Assembly (NCBI GenBank): GCA_001773855.1 | Contig: MEXZ01000051.1 | Location: 9,181 to 16,314, forward strand | Direction of reading: 5' to 3' | DNA from: Candidatus Aminicenantes bacterium RBG_13_64_14 | GTDB lineage: Bacteria; Acidobacteriota; Aminicenantia; Aminicenantales; Saccharicenantaceae | DNA length: 7,134 bases | Notes under the pieces: model-generated | Told to the model about the DNA's origin: nothing | Databases searched by the model: none | Seen by the model: the letters and a program-made list of their open reading frames with translations, nothing else | Shown: piece by piece, positions 1 through 6,121 of the stretch | Layout: every line of letters starts with the position of its first letter | Numbering within the stretch: the stretch's first letter is position 1 | Program-made: the position numbers and the translations under genes

Positions 1-370
1 GCGTTCGCGGATTCTTCCCATCGAAACCTTTCGAAAAGAAGTCCTTGCCGAAACTCTGGTAGATGCGCCGGGCGTCTTCCTCCGACGGGTAGGAGATGAC
101 GAGCAGAAGCGCTTCCCCCCGGCCGGCCATGTACCGGGCGAAAACGGCTTCCGTCCCTTTGCCGAGCCCCAGGACGGCCTCATCGGCCAGATAGTAATGG
201 GCGTTGAGCGTCGCCTGATCGCGGACGACGACGACGCCCGTCTTGTCCAGACCTTCGGCCGGGAGGACCGTGAGGAGCCTAGGCGGTAGCACTTCGTGTT
301 GGGCGGTGAAATGGCCTGCGGCCGGCAACACGGCTCCGAGGATCGCGAGGACCAGGCTGATGTATTTCAT
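1..370 (-). CDS. Secreted protein, DUF6599-like, partial (C-terminus beyond window)
   Basis: The reading frame runs from an ATG at 370-368 leftwards and off the window edge, giving 123 codons without a stop. The first 20 or so residues (MKYISLVLAILGAVLPAAG) form a typical Sec signal peptide, so the protein is probably exported. The mature part has a run LPAEGLDKTG, then NAHYYLADEAVLGLGKG and LLLVISYPSEEDARRIYQ. From memory these resemble the C-terminal half of DUF6599 proteins, which are common in Acidobacteria-like genomes and have no known function. If so, this protein lacks the usual N-terminal half of that family. The start is fixed, because an in-frame TAG lies 15 bases upstream. No strong Shine-Dalgarno sequence is present, and the predicted promoter lies almost on the ATG. 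The gene is divergent from the phosphate pair. The reading frame is secure; the family name is uncertain. Confidence 0.72.
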   Translation of the reverse strand, partial: MKYISLVLAILGAVLPAAGHFTAQHEVLPPRLLTVLPAEGLDKTGVVVVRDQATLNAHYYLADEAVLGLGKGTEAVFARYMAGRGEALLLVISYPSEEDARRIYQSFGKDFFSKGFDGKNPRT

Positions 371-379
371 TTGAGCACC

Positions 380-409
380 ACTCTACCTAAACCGCACCGG
401 AAGTGTCAA
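380..409 (-). promoter_or_regulatory. Predicted promoter for the secreted DUF6599-like gene
   Basis: On the minus strand a perfect -35 box TTGACA (409-404) is followed by an 18-base spacer and TAGAGT (385-380), which matches TATAAT at four of six bases. Transcription would start near 373, only two or three bases before the ATG at 370. The mRNA would therefore be leaderless or nearly so, in keeping with the weak ribosome-binding site. This is a sequence match only. Confidence 0.42.
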
Positions 410-476
410 TCAGCGCAGGCCTTGTCCCCGGCTCCCAGTCGGCCGCTGCTGGCGGTCTCAGGGGGTTTCCAGATTG

Positions 477-505
477 TTGTAGTCGTTCGCATGGAATGAT
501 AGAAT
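477..505 (+). promoter_or_regulatory. Predicted promoter for the DUF47-PiT phosphate operon
   Basis: TTGTAG (477-482), a 17-base spacer and TAGAAT (500-505, five of six matches to TATAAT) form a sigma70-like promoter. The leader would be about 47 bases, ending in a strong ribosome-binding site. I saw no convincing Pho box in the gap between 371 and 558, so control by phosphate starvation through PhoB is not supported by the sequence. Confidence 0.4.
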
Positions 506-558
506 CCCTCTTCCTCAGGATGCGCCGCGAGGACAGCGGCGCCGCTAAGGAGGTTGAA

Positions 559-1185
559 GTGTTTAAAAAGCTTTTGCTCAAAGATGATTTCTACTTCACC
601 CATCTCGACCTTATCACGGAAAAGATCGTCGAGGGCGTGCGCATCCTCGATGAGATGCTCGAACATACCGACGCCTACGGGGAATACGCCCAGCGTTTAA
701 AAACCGTCGAGCACGAGGGAGACGAGATCGTCCACACTCTCCTGGCCCGCCTCCACAAGACGTTCATCACCCCCCTGGACCGCGACGACATCCACATGCT
801 CGTCTGCGGCCTGGACGACATCCTCGACACGGCCGAGGGGGCAGGCGCCAGGATCAACATGTTCCGGCCCCGGCACGTCCCGGCCGAGGCCAAGGACCTT
901 GTCAAGGTCCTTCTTGAGAGCGCGAGGCTGATCCAAGAGATGATCGGCCTGCTTCGCAACCTTAAGCAGCCCCAGCGCATCCTGAGCCTGACTGTGGAGA
1001 TCGGGCGTCTCGAGGACCAGGCGGACCACATCCGCCGAAGCACTCTGGCCAGGCTGTTCCGCGAGGAAGAGGACGTCCGGGAGCTGATCAAGTGGAAGGA
1101 CATCCTCCAATACATCGAACGTTCGACGGATCGCTGCGATGATGTCGGGAACGTCACCGAGGGCATCGTCCTGGAACATACCTGA
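559..1185 (+). CDS. DUF47 (PhoU-like) phosphate transport accessory protein
   Basis: This 208-residue protein belongs to the DUF47 family (TIGR00153/PF01865), helical PhoU-like proteins commonly encoded beside PiT phosphate permeases and thought to modulate them in the cytoplasm. Family features seen are the start MFKKLLLKDD, the acidic motif E51-HEG-D55, FITPLDRDDI at 69-78, a second acidic motif E152-DQA-D156, and a C-terminal block SxDRCDDVGNVTEGIV. The E/DxxxD motifs are metal-binding in PhoU proteins. The chosen start is GTG at 559, because AAGGAGG at 547-553 sits five bases upstream and the length then fits the family. The frame stays open to ATG codons further upstream, but that extension (from about 403) has no ribosome-binding site and no family similarity. 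The permease gene follows after 14 bases, so the two form an operon. Confidence 0.93.
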   Translation: MFKKLLLKDDFYFTHLDLITEKIVEGVRILDEMLEHTDAYGEYAQRLKTVEHEGDEIVHTLLARLHKTFITPLDRDDIHMLVCGLDDILDTAEGAGARINMFRPRHVPAEAKDLVKVLLESARLIQEMIGLLRNLKQPQRILSLTVEIGRLEDQADHIRRSTLARLFREEEDVRELIKWKDILQYIERSTDRCDDVGNVTEGIVLEHT

Positions 1186-1199
1186 GGGCCGAGGCTTCG

Positions 1200-2198
1200 A
1201 TGCTGCCCTTTGTCATCTTCGTCATAGCCCTGGCTCTTCTTTTCGACTTCTTGAACGGGATGAACGACGCGGCCAACTCGGTGGCCACGATCGTCTCCAC
1301 CCGGGTCCTGTCTCCTCGTCTGGCCGTGATGTGGGCGGCCTTTTTCAACTTCATCGCGGCGTTCTTTTTCGGGGTTCACGTGGCGATGACGATCGGCAAA
1401 GGGGTCGTCGATCCGGCCGTTGTCTCGCCCGTCATGATCCTGGTTTCCCTGCTCAGTGCTGTGGCCTGGACGCATATCTGTACGCAGGCCGGCCTGCCGA
1501 TCAGCGTTTCCCATGCCCTCATAGGCGGCCTTGTCGGCAGCGGAATAGCCAAAGCAGGATTTAAGGCCCTCATCGCGCCTGGCTTGACTAAAATATTATT
1601 ATTCATCGTCTTGTCTCCCATCATCGGCTTCCTCCTGGCCATGACCCTCATGAAAGTCCTTTTTTGGCTCTTCCGGAACTCGAATCCCCGGAAGATCGAC
1701 GTCTGGTTCCGCCGCTTGCAGCTTGTCTCGGCCGGTTTTTACAGCCTCTCCCACGGTACAAACGACGCCCAAAAAACCATGGGCGTCGTGGCCGTCCTGC
1801 TGTACAGCACGGGCTACCTGGGCACCGAGTTTTATGTGCCGATCTGGGTCATCCTAAGCTGCCATTTCGCGATTGCCATGGGAACCTTGCTGGGCGGTTG
1901 GAAAGTCATCAAGACTCTCGGGATGAAGATGACGAAGCTCAAACCCGTACACGGCTTCGCCGCGGAGACAGCTTCAGCCATTTCCATTATCTTCGCCTCT
2001 CTCATGGGAGCGCCCGTCTCGACGACACATACGATCACGGGGGCTGTCATCGGCGTTGGTGCGGCCACTCGGTTTTCGGCCATCCGCTGGGGGATCGCCT
2101 ACAAGATAGTCTGGACCTGGATTTTGACGATTCCTAGCACGGCACTCGTCAGCTTTCTTCTCTGGGAGGCTGCGGCCCTTCTTCGACTCGCGAAATGA
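1200..2198 (+). CDS. pit: PiT-family inorganic phosphate permease
   Basis: This 332-residue inner-membrane protein is a PiT/PitA (PF01384) transporter, which takes up phosphate, usually as a metal-phosphate complex with protons or with sodium. The family's internal duplication is visible. The first signature is FLNGMNDAANS at 17-27 (key D23), the second is SHGTNDAQKTMG at 184-195 (key D189). Each is followed by a re-entrant-type segment, PISVSHALIGGLVG near 100-113 and PVSTTHTITGAVIG near 272-285. Several hydrophobic helices fill the rest, with a short basic cytoplasmic loop near 159-172. The length fits compact PiT members without the long central loop. ATG 1200 is preceded by GAGG at 1191-1194. 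It is translated after the DUF47 gene, 14 bases downstream, which is the usual pairing. PiT is clear; the coupling ion is not determinable here. Confidence 0.95.
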   Translation: MLPFVIFVIALALLFDFLNGMNDAANSVATIVSTRVLSPRLAVMWAAFFNFIAAFFFGVHVAMTIGKGVVDPAVVSPVMILVSLLSAVAWTHICTQAGLPISVSHALIGGLVGSGIAKAGFKALIAPGLTKILLFIVLSPIIGFLLAMTLMKVLFWLFRNSNPRKIDVWFRRLQLVSAGFYSLSHGTNDAQKTMGVVAVLLYSTGYLGTEFYVPIWVILSCHFAIAMGTLLGGWKVIKTLGMKMTKLKPVHGFAAETASAISIIFASLMGAPVSTTHTITGAVIGVGAATRFSAIRWGIAYKIVWTWILTIPSTALVSFLLWEAAALLRLAK

Positions 2199-2227
2199 GG
2201 AGGGCTTAGAGCTTCAAAGCGAGCTTG

Positions 2228-2239
2228 GCCCGGCCGGGC
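2228..2239. terminator. Possible weak bidirectional terminator between convergent genes
   Basis: The 44-base gap between the permease stop and the isomerase stop contains the perfect 12-base palindrome GCCCGGCCGGGC. It could fold as a short GC hairpin on either strand. On the plus strand a modest T-rich stretch (ATTTTCCCC) begins about eight bases later, too far for a classic intrinsic terminator. It is the only terminator-like structure in this gap. Confidence 0.25.
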
Positions 2240-2242
2240 GTG

Positions 2243-3241
2243 TCATGATTTTCCCCTTTGCTTTTCTTGAGCGGCGAGGACGCCCCGGACGTAGCCGACC
2301 GATTCGGCCAGCCCCGGCAGGGGGTCCCGGCCGTCCTTCTCAAATTCGAAAGCGGCCGTCCCCCGGAAATCCACCGCGGCGAGCGTCCGCAGGAAGCGGG
2401 GCAGGTCGATGACGCCTCGGCCGGCTTCGACGGCGACCAGGTCCCCGGGCTTTACCCGGGGGTCCACTTCCGCCGTACTCGCCCGTGGATATAAGTCACG
2501 GGCGAGTGGCGAGCCGAAGGCTCGGCCCTTGACCGGCCCGCCGTCCTTCGTCGGAGCCGTGACGTCCTTGAGATGGACGTCGAGGAGGCGCGCGCCGCAG
2601 GCGACCGCCGCCTCCGATGGGTCGATCCCCGAGCGTTGGCAATGGCCGATGTCCAGGCAGACCCCGATGCTCGGGTCCAGGTTCTTGACCCTGTCCAGGA
2701 TGCTCGCCGGTGTCGGGTAGAGGAGGTCGCCCGGTCCGTGGTTGTGGACGGCGAGCTTGATGCCCGTCTCGAGGACCTTCCGTTCGGCTCGGCCGAGGAG
2801 CTTATGGCCGGGAACGCCGATGATGACCTCCATGCCTCCGGCCCGGGCATAGGCGAAGGCCTGATCGACCTCGGCTTCGCTGGTCATATAGACGACCCCG
2901 CAACCATAGGGGACGAGGCCGGCCGCCCTGATCTTCGCGGCCGCGGCCCGGATTTCCACTTCGGAGCTCTCGAGCGGGAGGTGGACGCTTTTGACGGCTA
3001 TCCGGACTAGGCCGATCCGCCCGGCCATGGCCAGGGTTGAGTCGAGGTCGAATTCCCGGAACGTGTAGGAGGCGAGGCCGAGTTCAAGCCGCCCGACGGA
3101 CGCCGGGGACAAGGAGCCTCCCATGACGCGTTCGTCCAGGATTGTCCGGCCCGCGCCGAATCCAGAGCGTCCCATGATCACCGCGCCCGCCAACGCGCCC
3201 ATGGAGCCCTGGACAAAGGCCCGCCGCGAGATCTTCTTCAT
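2243..3241 (-). CDS. Tat-exported sugar phosphate isomerase/epimerase-like TIM barrel
   Basis: This 332-residue protein has an AP-endonuclease-2-like TIM barrel (PF01261), the fold of xylose-isomerase-like sugar isomerases and epimerases. A twin-arginine signal opens it (SRRAFVQ at 5-11, then a hydrophobic run to about 30), so the folded, metal-loaded enzyme is probably exported. The barrel spans about 52-322. Expected metal and active-site positions are H87 in KSVHLPL, H166-N-H168, D197-I-G-H200, D221-V-H223-L-K-D226 and E299 in FEFEKD. The tail DPLPGLAESVGYVRG is typical of one exported subfamily. The substrate is unknown. Residues about 238-269 are an unusual insertion encoded by a hairpin-rich block (see the repeat entry), placed just before the loop AVEAGRGVIDLP. 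The ATG at 3241 has AAGGGAGAG at 3259-3251 as ribosome-binding site. The gene is divergent from a fucose-isomerase-like gene that also carries a Tat signal. Confidence 0.88.
   Translation of the reverse strand: MKKISRRAFVQGSMGALAGAVIMGRSGFGAGRTILDERVMGGSLSPASVGRLELGLASYTFREFDLDSTLAMAGRIGLVRIAVKSVHLPLESSEVEIRAAAAKIRAAGLVPYGCGVVYMTSEAEVDQAFAYARAGGMEVIIGVPGHKLLGRAERKVLETGIKLAVHNHGPGDLLYPTPASILDRVKNLDPSIGVCLDIGHCQRSGIDPSEAAVACGARLLDVHLKDVTAPTKDGGPVKGRAFGSPLARDLYPRASTAEVDPRVKPGDLVAVEAGRGVIDLPRFLRTLAAVDFRGTAAFEFEKDGRDPLPGLAESVGYVRGVLAAQEKQRGKS
2435..2530 (-). repeat. Composite palindromic block inside the isomerase gene
   Basis: Three perfect hairpins lie side by side. The first is CCCCGGG (2443-2449), loop CTTTA, CCCGGGG (2455-2461). 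The second is ACTCGCCCGTG (2477-2487), a 9-base loop, CACGGGCGAGT (2497-2507). The third is CGAGCC (2510-2515), loop GAA, GGCTCG (2519-2524). Together they encode residues about 238-269 in frame, including SPLARDLYPRA and DPRVKPGD. GACC occurs at 2435-2438 and again at 2531-2534, exactly 96 bases apart, which would suit a short target duplication but is also likely by chance. The first hairpin resembles, from memory, the CCCGGG-TCAAG-CCCGGG cores of dispersed palindromes found in many proteobacterial genomes. The hairpins are seen directly; that this is an inserted mobile element is inference. Confidence 0.55.
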
Positions 3242-3272
3242 CCGCGCGTTCTCTCCCTTGATGTGCGGGCCT

Positions 3273-3302
3273 ACTATAACGGCATTTTCCGTCCGCGGTC
3301 AA
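3273..3302 (-). promoter_or_regulatory. Predicted promoter for the TIM-barrel isomerase gene
   Basis: On the minus strand TTGACC (3302-3297) and TATAGT (3278-3273) are separated by 18 bases, each matching the sigma70 consensus at five of six positions. Transcription would start near 3266 and leave a leader of about 25 bases carrying the AAGGGAGAG ribosome-binding site. Confidence 0.6.
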
Positions 3303-3308
3303 TCTCCG

Positions 3309-3337
3309 GAAACGGCCGGCGAGGCCGTCCCCGTTTC
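3309..3337. promoter_or_regulatory. Dyad between divergent promoters, candidate operator
   Basis: GAAACGG (3309-3315) and CCGTTTC (3331-3337) form a perfect inverted repeat with half-site centres 22 bases apart, about two helical turns. A second, nested pair CGGCC (3313-3317) and GGCCG (3323-3327) lies inside. The dyad falls in the 46 bases between the two opposing -35 boxes and is almost central. One dimeric regulator bound here could control both isomerase genes. GAAACG/CGTTTC half-sites recall LacI-family operators, but no regulator gene is in the window. Confidence 0.4.
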
Positions 3338-3348
3338 GCCGCGAGTTC

Positions 3349-3378
3349 TTGACATCCGCTCCGGGCCTGAATTAGCAT
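3349..3378 (+). promoter_or_regulatory. Predicted promoter for the fucose-isomerase-like gene
   Basis: A perfect TTGACA (3349-3354) is followed by an 18-base spacer and TAGCAT (3373-3378), which matches the -10 consensus at four of six bases. Transcription would begin near 3385, leaving a leader of about 45 bases with AAGGAG at 3416-3421 before the TTG start codon. Confidence 0.52.
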
Positions 3379-3430
3379 CAGGACGAATGAGGGGCGGCCC
3401 GAATCCACGGAGAGGAAGGAGAGCAGTCCA

Positions 3431-4996
3431 TTGAAAAGACAGCAGGAATCGACGGTTTGTGCGGCCTGCCCTCTGAGCCGCCGCCGGTTTTTAGCCGCGG
3501 CTTCGGCGGGGGCCTTGGGAGCTCTGGCGCCCCGAGGGCTCTTTCCAGGGGGCGGGCAGGGAGAAAAGACGCGTATCCGGGTCATTTACGCCCTCCACGC
3601 CGTCACCCAGCCCGGGCCGGACTGGCCGAACGTCGGCTTCAACTTCCAACCCGTCATGGACGGGATCACGACGACCCTGGCCAGGAACTTCCCCGAGTGC
3701 GAGCTCATCAGCACCATGGCCAAGGGCCCTGAAGAGGCCCAGAAGATCCTGGCCGCGGACGCGTCTTCCCCCGTCGATGGCTACGTCGTCTGCCAGCTCA
3801 ACTGCTGGAACCAGGTCGTCCAAACGATCGCCGCCTCGGGGAAGCCCACGCTCTACGTCGATTTTCAATACGGCGGGAGCGGCGGCTTCCTCGTCTACAC
3901 GGCCGCTTTCCTGCGCAAGAAAACACCCAACCTCGGTTTCGTCGCTTCCTCCCGGATGGAGGACCTCGTCGCCGCCTGCCGCGCCTTCGGACAGGCGAAG
4001 AAGGCCGGGCCGGGGAACGATTTCGGGGCCCTGGTCGCGTCCATTCGACAGTCGGCCACTCCCGGGCCCGGCGACCTCGCCGTCAGAACCGACAACCTTT
4101 CGGTCCTCTCCGCCGACGAGTGCCTCCGGAAAATGAAGGAGTCGAAGATACTGGCCGTCGGCGGAGGCTGGCCCGGCATCGCCCCGGCGATCATGGATGG
4201 CATGGGGATCGAAGTGATCAACGTGCCCTTCGCCGAGGTCAACGAGGCCTGGGCTGCGGCCGACAAAGAGGACGCCAAGGCTATCGCCGACCGTTGGCAC
4301 AAGACGGCGGCCAAGGTCGAGGGCGTCAGCATGGAAACGCTCGTCACGTCGGCGGCCATGTACCTCGGCCAGAAGGCCGTGCTCCGTAAGCACGGCGCGA
4401 ACGCCATCACCATCAACTGCCTCGGCGGGTTCTACGGCGGGCACATCCACGCCTACCCGTGCCTCGGTTTCCATGAGCTCCTGAACGAAGGGCTCATCGG
4501 GGCCTGCGAGTGCGATGTCCGGTCGACGGCGACCATGGTCGCCATGACCGCCCTGACCCAGGGCCGGCCGGGGTACATCTCCGACCCCGTCATCGACACC
4601 GCCTCGCGCCAGATCATCTATGCCCACTGCGTCGCGTCGAACAGGGCTTTCGGGCCGGGCTGCCCGGCCAACCCCATCGAGATCCTGACCCACTCGGAGG
4701 ACCGGCAGGGCGCTTCGGTCCGGTCGCTCCTTCCCCTGGGCTACATGACCTCGACGGTTGAATTCTCGCCGGAACGCAAGACTATCCTCTTCCACCAGGG
4801 CAAGACCGTCGCTAACTCCCCCGACGACCGCGCCTGCCGGACGAAGTTGGCCGTCGAGCCCATCGGCGATATCGAAAAGCTCTTCGCCGAGTGGGACGAA
4901 TGGGGCTGGCATCGGGTCACGGTCTACGGCGACCTCAAGGAGCCCGTCAACGCCCTGGCCGACGCCCTCGGCTGGCGCGTCCTCGAGGAGGCCTGA
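3431..4996 (+). CDS. Tat-exported L-fucose/L-arabinose isomerase-like protein
   Basis: The 521-residue product resembles the L-fucose isomerase superfamily (COG2407), metal-dependent enzymes that interconvert aldoses and ketoses. A textbook twin-arginine motif SRRRFL (16-21) is followed by an alanine-rich hydrophobic segment to about 33, so the protein is likely exported folded. The N-terminal region (about 46-250) is the substrate-binding Rossmann-like part. The C-terminal catalytic part holds the ligand-like residues E360 and D362 in ACECDVRSTAT, D385/D389 in ISDPVID, and H399 in YAHCVAS. Two cysteines (C10, C13) precede the Tat motif, which is uncommon. Translation starts at TTG 3431, nine bases after AAGGAG; no ATG or GTG start fits the signal peptide better. 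The substrate cannot be read from the sequence. It is divergent from the TIM-barrel isomerase gene, and the channel gene follows 12 bases later. Confidence 0.85.
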   Translation: MKRQQESTVCAACPLSRRRFLAAASAGALGALAPRGLFPGGGQGEKTRIRVIYALHAVTQPGPDWPNVGFNFQPVMDGITTTLARNFPECELISTMAKGPEEAQKILAADASSPVDGYVVCQLNCWNQVVQTIAASGKPTLYVDFQYGGSGGFLVYTAAFLRKKTPNLGFVASSRMEDLVAACRAFGQAKKAGPGNDFGALVASIRQSATPGPGDLAVRTDNLSVLSADECLRKMKESKILAVGGGWPGIAPAIMDGMGIEVINVPFAEVNEAWAAADKEDAKAIADRWHKTAAKVEGVSMETLVTSAAMYLGQKAVLRKHGANAITINCLGGFYGGHIHAYPCLGFHELLNEGLIGACECDVRSTATMVAMTALTQGRPGYISDPVIDTASRQIIYAHCVASNRAFGPGCPANPIEILTHSEDRQGASVRSLLPLGYMTSTVEFSPERKTILFHQGKTVANSPDDRACRTKLAVEPIGDIEKLFAEWDEWGWHRVTVYGDLKEPVNALADALGWRVLEEA

Positions 4997-5008
4997 GCCC
5001 GGCGGGTC

Positions 5009-5998
5009 ATGAGAAAAACGCTCCGGCACCGAAAACTTCTGACGCTTGGCCTCTTGCTCGTGGTCATCCTCGTCGGAGGGACGGCCGGCTACATGGTCAT
5101 CAGCCGCGTCTCGTTTCTCGACGCTCTTTACATGACCATCATCTCCATCACCACCGTGGGATACCGCGAAATCATCCCCCTGACGCCTTCCGGAAAGATC
5201 TTCACGATCGTGGTCATCGTCGTGGGCCTGGGGATTGTCTTTTACTTTCTTCAGACCATCGTGGAGGATGCGCTCGAGGGGCGCATCCGGAAAATATTCG
5301 GGAGACGGAAAATGAAAAAAAACATGGCCAGGATGGATCATCACGTTGTCGTGGCCGGTTTCGGCCGGATGGGGGAAGTCGTTTGCAAGGAGCTCGAAGA
5401 GGCCCGCGTGGAGTTCGTCATCATGGAGAACTCGCCCCCGCGGTTCGCCCTGGCCGAGGAGCGCAACTACCACGTGCTCAACGCCAACGCCGCCGACGAG
5501 GACGCCCTGAAGGCGGCGGGTCTGGAAAAAGCCCGGGTTTTCATCTCGCTCCTCGCGGACGACGCCGATAACATCCTCTCGGTCATCACGGCCCGAGAGA
5601 TCAATCCGGGTCTGATCATCATCACCCGGGCCCTGGACAGCGCCAACGAAAAGAAGATGTACAGGGCGGGGGCCAATCGGGTCGTCTCCCCTTACGAGCT
5701 ATCCTCACACCGGATCGTCCGGATGGTCGAGAAACCCAACGTCGTCGATTTCTTCGACAGCCTCCTCAGCTCCCAGAAATACAAGCTCTCTCTCGAGGAG
5801 CTGGTAGTCAACGAGGGGTCCGAGTTCAACGGCCGGACCATCCGTGAAGCGGGTTTCCGGGAACGGTTTAACGCCATCATCGTCGCCGTCCGCCGTGATG
5901 GGGAGATGATCTTCAACCCCGGACCCGACCTGAGCATACGAAGCGGCGACATCCTGATCCTGATCGCCGAGCCGGAGACTCTCCGGGAGATGGGATGA
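5009..5998 (+). CDS. Two-TM potassium channel with cytoplasmic RCK (TrkA-N/TrkA-C) domains
   Basis: This 329-residue protein has the MthK layout. TM1 covers about 10-31, a pore helix and selectivity filter TTVGYRE lie at 48-54, and TM2 covers about 63-83. A basic linker leads to a TrkA-N/RCK Rossmann domain starting near 111, with G117-F-G119-R-M-G122 and the acidic E140 at the end of the second strand for nucleotide binding. A TrkA-C domain follows at about 255-328. Such proteins assemble as tetramers in the membrane with an octameric gating ring opened by ligands or ions. The filter has R53 where GYGD or GYGE is more usual; the TVGY core is intact. Whether it binds calcium as MthK does cannot be judged. 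ATG 5009 has only a weak local ribosome-binding site; GAGGAGG at 4985-4991, inside the upstream gene, is 17 bases away. Translation may be coupled to the isomerase gene. Confidence 0.93.
   Translation: MRKTLRHRKLLTLGLLLVVILVGGTAGYMVISRVSFLDALYMTIISITTVGYREIIPLTPSGKIFTIVVIVVGLGIVFYFLQTIVEDALEGRIRKIFGRRKMKKNMARMDHHVVVAGFGRMGEVVCKELEEARVEFVIMENSPPRFALAEERNYHVLNANAADEDALKAAGLEKARVFISLLADDADNILSVITAREINPGLIIITRALDSANEKKMYRAGANRVVSPYELSSHRIVRMVEKPNVVDFFDSLLSSQKYKLSLEELVVNEGSEFNGRTIREAGFRERFNAIIVAVRRDGEMIFNPGPDLSIRSGDILILIAEPETLREMG
5300..5314 (+). promoter_or_regulatory. Internal ribosome-binding site and in-frame ATG before the RCK domain
   Basis: GGGAG at 5300-5304 stands seven bases before the in-frame ATG at 5312-5314 (Met102 of the channel), in a locally A-rich stretch and about nine residues before the first strand of the RCK domain. 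Initiation here would make a soluble RCK-only protein of 228 residues. In MthK, an internal start at Met107 is known to supply the extra RCK subunits of the gating ring. That the same happens here is inference. Confidence 0.45.
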
Positions 5999-6101
5999 CC
6001 GCGAGACGGGAGGCTGGGGTAGATCAAGGCGGCTTTTGGGGTGCCGGATCGTTCTTTGGGGCGGCCGTCCGGAGGTCATGGTCATCGCCGCCGTCCGGGG
6101 C

Positions 6102-6121
6102 GATGTTGACGGTTGAACATC
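6102..6121. promoter_or_regulatory. Dyad overlapping the NYN gene -35 box, candidate operator
   Basis: GATGTT (6102-6107) and AACATC (6116-6121) form a perfect inverted repeat with an 8-base spacer. The right half overlaps the predicted -35 box TTGAAC at 6113-6118, a position where a bound protein would block RNA polymerase. No regulator gene is nearby, so this is a structural observation. Confidence 0.3.

Noticed and set aside
403..558. An N-terminal extension of the DUF47 protein from an upstream ATG
   Set aside because: It has no ribosome-binding site, no similarity to the family and includes the predicted promoter. GTG 559 with AAGGAGG gives the expected length.
675..1514. A 279-codon minus-strand frame opposite the DUF47 and PiT genes
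   Set aside because: Its composition is rich in Arg, Ser and Asp with no recognisable motif, and it spans two well-supported plus-strand genes.
4985..5008. The channel gene as a functional partner of the fucose-isomerase-like enzyme
   Set aside because: The 12-base gap suggests co-transcription, but nothing links a potassium channel to sugar isomerisation, and adjacency alone is weak evidence.
3491..5473. A 660-codon open frame on the minus strand, opposite the fucose-isomerase-like and channel genes
   Set aside because: It is an antisense shadow produced by GC-rich codon bias. Its translation has low-complexity D/G/R/V-rich composition and no domain, while both plus-strand genes show clear family motifs.
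6083..6105. A 7-bp hairpin after the channel gene as an intrinsic terminator
   Set aside because: No T tract follows it, and it lies over 80 bases after the stop codon, next to the NYN promoter.
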